DNA from: Cladopsammia gracilis
Lineage: Eukaryota; Cnidaria; Anthozoa; Scleractinia; Dendrophylliidae
Direction of reading: 5' to 3'
NCBI GenBank assembly: GCA_022457155.1
Contig: JAJGOT010000315.1
Span: forward strand, 225,001 to 289,000
DNA length: 64,000 nucleotides
Both the position numbers and the translations under genes were made by a program. The notes under the pieces are model-generated. The model was not told the origin of the DNA, ran no database searches, and saw only the letters and a program-made list of their open reading frames with translations. The number at the start of each line of letters is the position of its first letter. The first letter of the stretch is position 1. Shown here piece by piece: positions 62,572 through 64,000 of the stretch.

Positions 62572-64000
62572 ATGAGCTGTTCAAATGGAATGCTGTCCGA
62601 TAAAACAACCACCTCCCGGGGAGGAAAAGATGGACTGCCAGGCGTTGGTTTCAAGCTGACACCAGCGGGGGATTATGATATTCAAAGGAAGAAATTAACC
62701 AATGTCGCAGAAGGAACAGCGAATGGCGACGTAGTCGTGAAACATCAAGTTGACACGCTTGCAACGCAGTTGCGGGCAGATTCACTTCAGGTTGATGGTT
62801 CCTCGCATATGACTGGGGATCTTGATCTCAGGGGGCACGCACTCATCAACCCCGGCGGAATTGAAATGAATCGCAAATTGATCACAAATCTGGACACTGA
62901 TGAATCAAATGAGTTTTCTGGTGTAAATATGATCACATTGAAGAAATTTCACCCAAATACACCTTCGCATACGCATGAAGTCACGAAGGATATTGATTTG
63001 AAAGGACTTTTCAATGTGGAAAACTCAAAACAACAAACATGGCATGATTTGGGAGCGCATTATAACAATCTTGTTTCTTATAATGATGTCAAGAATATCT
63101 TTCTCAGCCGCAAAGAGGCGTTTCCAATGGAGACGACTTTGGATATGGGAAATCACACCATTTTCAATGTGAAAGTTCCAATTGTCGATGATCAAGGCGC
63201 AAACAAAAGATATGTGGATGACCAATCCGCGAAAAAGCTTTCGTTGGAAGGTGGAACAATGACTGGAAACCTATATATGAACTCGCAACAAATCAACAAT
63301 ATTGCAGCGCCAACTCTTGAACATCAACCCACGCCAAAAGTTTTTGTGGATAGTGGCGATAAAAATCTTGATATCAAGATAAGCAATGTGGTAGTTCACA
63401 CGATAGAATTAGAAAAGAAGCTTAAAAAATATGTAAATGAATCACATATCACGTCAACCTCTCACCCGAAAGATGAATTCCGGTATCTGATGGAAGATGT
63501 GGATGAATCCAGCTCTGAACATAATATGACAGTGACTGCCATAACTGATTTTTCAAGTTCGCCGCATCATTTCAATAAGAAGGCGTACGATTTGAAAATA
63601 ACAAAAGATCATTTTAATGAATACGCTGGGAGACTTGGATTCAATATGTTCCAATTACCAGAGGGAGAATACACCGTGTGCATTAAATTCTTCCCCGCGT
63701 CAATGGATGGTGTTAGTGTTAATGTCGTGAGCACCAGTCTGAATATCAATCAACAAAGAAGTTTTCGAATTATGCCAGATCCATCATCCATATGCATAAA
63801 TTCGGGATTTCTCCACTTGAATTCATTTTCCTAGATTTAAAATGGCGGGGAACCCCTGAATCAGCTGCAAAGAGAGATGCAAATCTGATCATATATGGCG
63901 TCAAAGGTTCTCAACCTGATGTTGAAAGCAGCGTTTATGATTCCCCTTTCGTTTTTGAGGAAGGGAAGATGGTTATGGAAACTGACTTGGATTTGAATGG
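62572..64000 (+). CDS. Fibre-like repeat protein, partial at window end
   Basis: Starts at ATG 62,572 (MSCSNGMLSD), one base after the ATPase stop. A collagen-like GGKDGLPGVGF motif is followed by repeats of the phage-tail-fibre type: YDIQRKKLTNVAEGTANGDV, SHMTGDLDLRGHALINPGG, LEGGTMTGNLYMNSQQINNI, QGANKRYVDDQ. Such TG-x-L-x-M-x2-x2-I-x-N repeats form beta-structured trimeric shafts in phage fibres. The frame ends at TAG 63,832-63,834. Beyond about 63,800 another frame stays open to the window edge (LDLKWRGTPESAAKRDA, then MVMETDLDLNG, again the repeat type), so a one-base shift there probably splits a longer protein. It may be a virion attachment fibre. Confidence 0.65.

Larger units (their letters stand above)
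57451..64000. mobile_element. Polinton/adintovirus-like element, left part
   Basis: Insertion into the Gypsy-3 integrase begins with AGTATAAGTGG, and AG is a usual Polinton terminus. Genes: on the minus strand DNA polymerase B, a small basic ORF, a putative capsid-type protein and a PPxY protein; on the plus strand a packaging ATPase and a fibre-like protein, still open at the window end. No retroviral-type integrase, cysteine protease or recognisable double-jelly-roll major capsid gene is in view; they may lie to the right. The gene set is a virus-like one known from large self-synthesising DNA transposons. Several frameshifts and two in-frame stops occur. Confidence 0.8.

Noticed and set aside
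63837..63855. TTTAAAATG as the start of another gene
   Set aside because: The frame closes after five codons; it lies inside the continuing fibre-like reading and only resembles the element's start context.

Overview
This is eukaryotic DNA, most likely from an anthozoan cnidarian and probably a stony coral. That assignment is inference. It rests on AT-rich sequence with many TACATGTA palindromes, phase-1 exons with GT-AG introns, and a mixture of Ty3/Gypsy, Penelope-like, Mutator-like, hAT-like, mariner-like and Polinton-like elements typical of cnidarian genomes. No rRNA, intact tRNA or prokaryotic operon was seen. Most of the window is layered mobile DNA. The only host-gene candidates are a small immunoglobulin-domain gene present in two inverted copies and a few exon-like fragments.

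Layout. 1-8.3 kb: an AACGG-core minisatellite into which a 4.16-kb Gypsy element (Gypsy-1, minus strand, 116-bp LTRs, AACGG target duplication) has inserted, then other tandem repeats. 8.5-18.6 kb: inverted copy A of the Ig-domain gene, interleaved with a hammerhead-ribozyme remnant, a 598-bp near-perfect palindrome, a TTAA-flanked MITE, a small hAT-like MITE and a 1.9-kb Mutator-like element that itself carries a MITE. 19-26.5 kb: more non-autonomous DNA elements and a Penelope-like (PLE) 3' fragment. 26.5-34.6 kb: a large imperfect palindrome centred near 29,854. 36.5-38.7 kb: copy B of the Ig gene, here with a complete four-exon model. 38.9-47.0 kb: a mariner-like MITE split by a young 7.2-kb Gypsy element (Gypsy-2) with identical LTRs. 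49.2-54.1 kb: several PLE copies with GIY-YIG domains and hammerhead ribozymes. 54.1-57.45 kb: a third Gypsy (Gypsy-3), inserted in a PLE and itself cut by the left end of a Polinton/adintovirus-like element that runs off the window at 64,000.

How the parts work together. Gypsy-2 shows a complete retroelement logic: Gag, a canonical GGGAAAC -1 frameshift heptamer, a MYND-finger/protease segment, reverse transcriptase/RNase H and integrase. The PLEs pair a reverse transcriptase and GIY-YIG nuclease with self-cleaving RNA motifs. The Polinton-like element has a leftward block (protein-primed-type DNA polymerase B, a small basic protein, a putative capsid-type protein and a PPxY-containing protein) and a rightward block (A32/FtsK-type packaging ATPase, fibre-like protein). 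They diverge from a 47-bp, nearly palindromic intergenic region, with ATGA start/stop overlaps and repeated TAAAATG start contexts. Many of its breaks, and those of Gypsy-2 and Gypsy-3, are single-base changes at or beside short homopolymers. They may therefore be assembly errors rather than decay.
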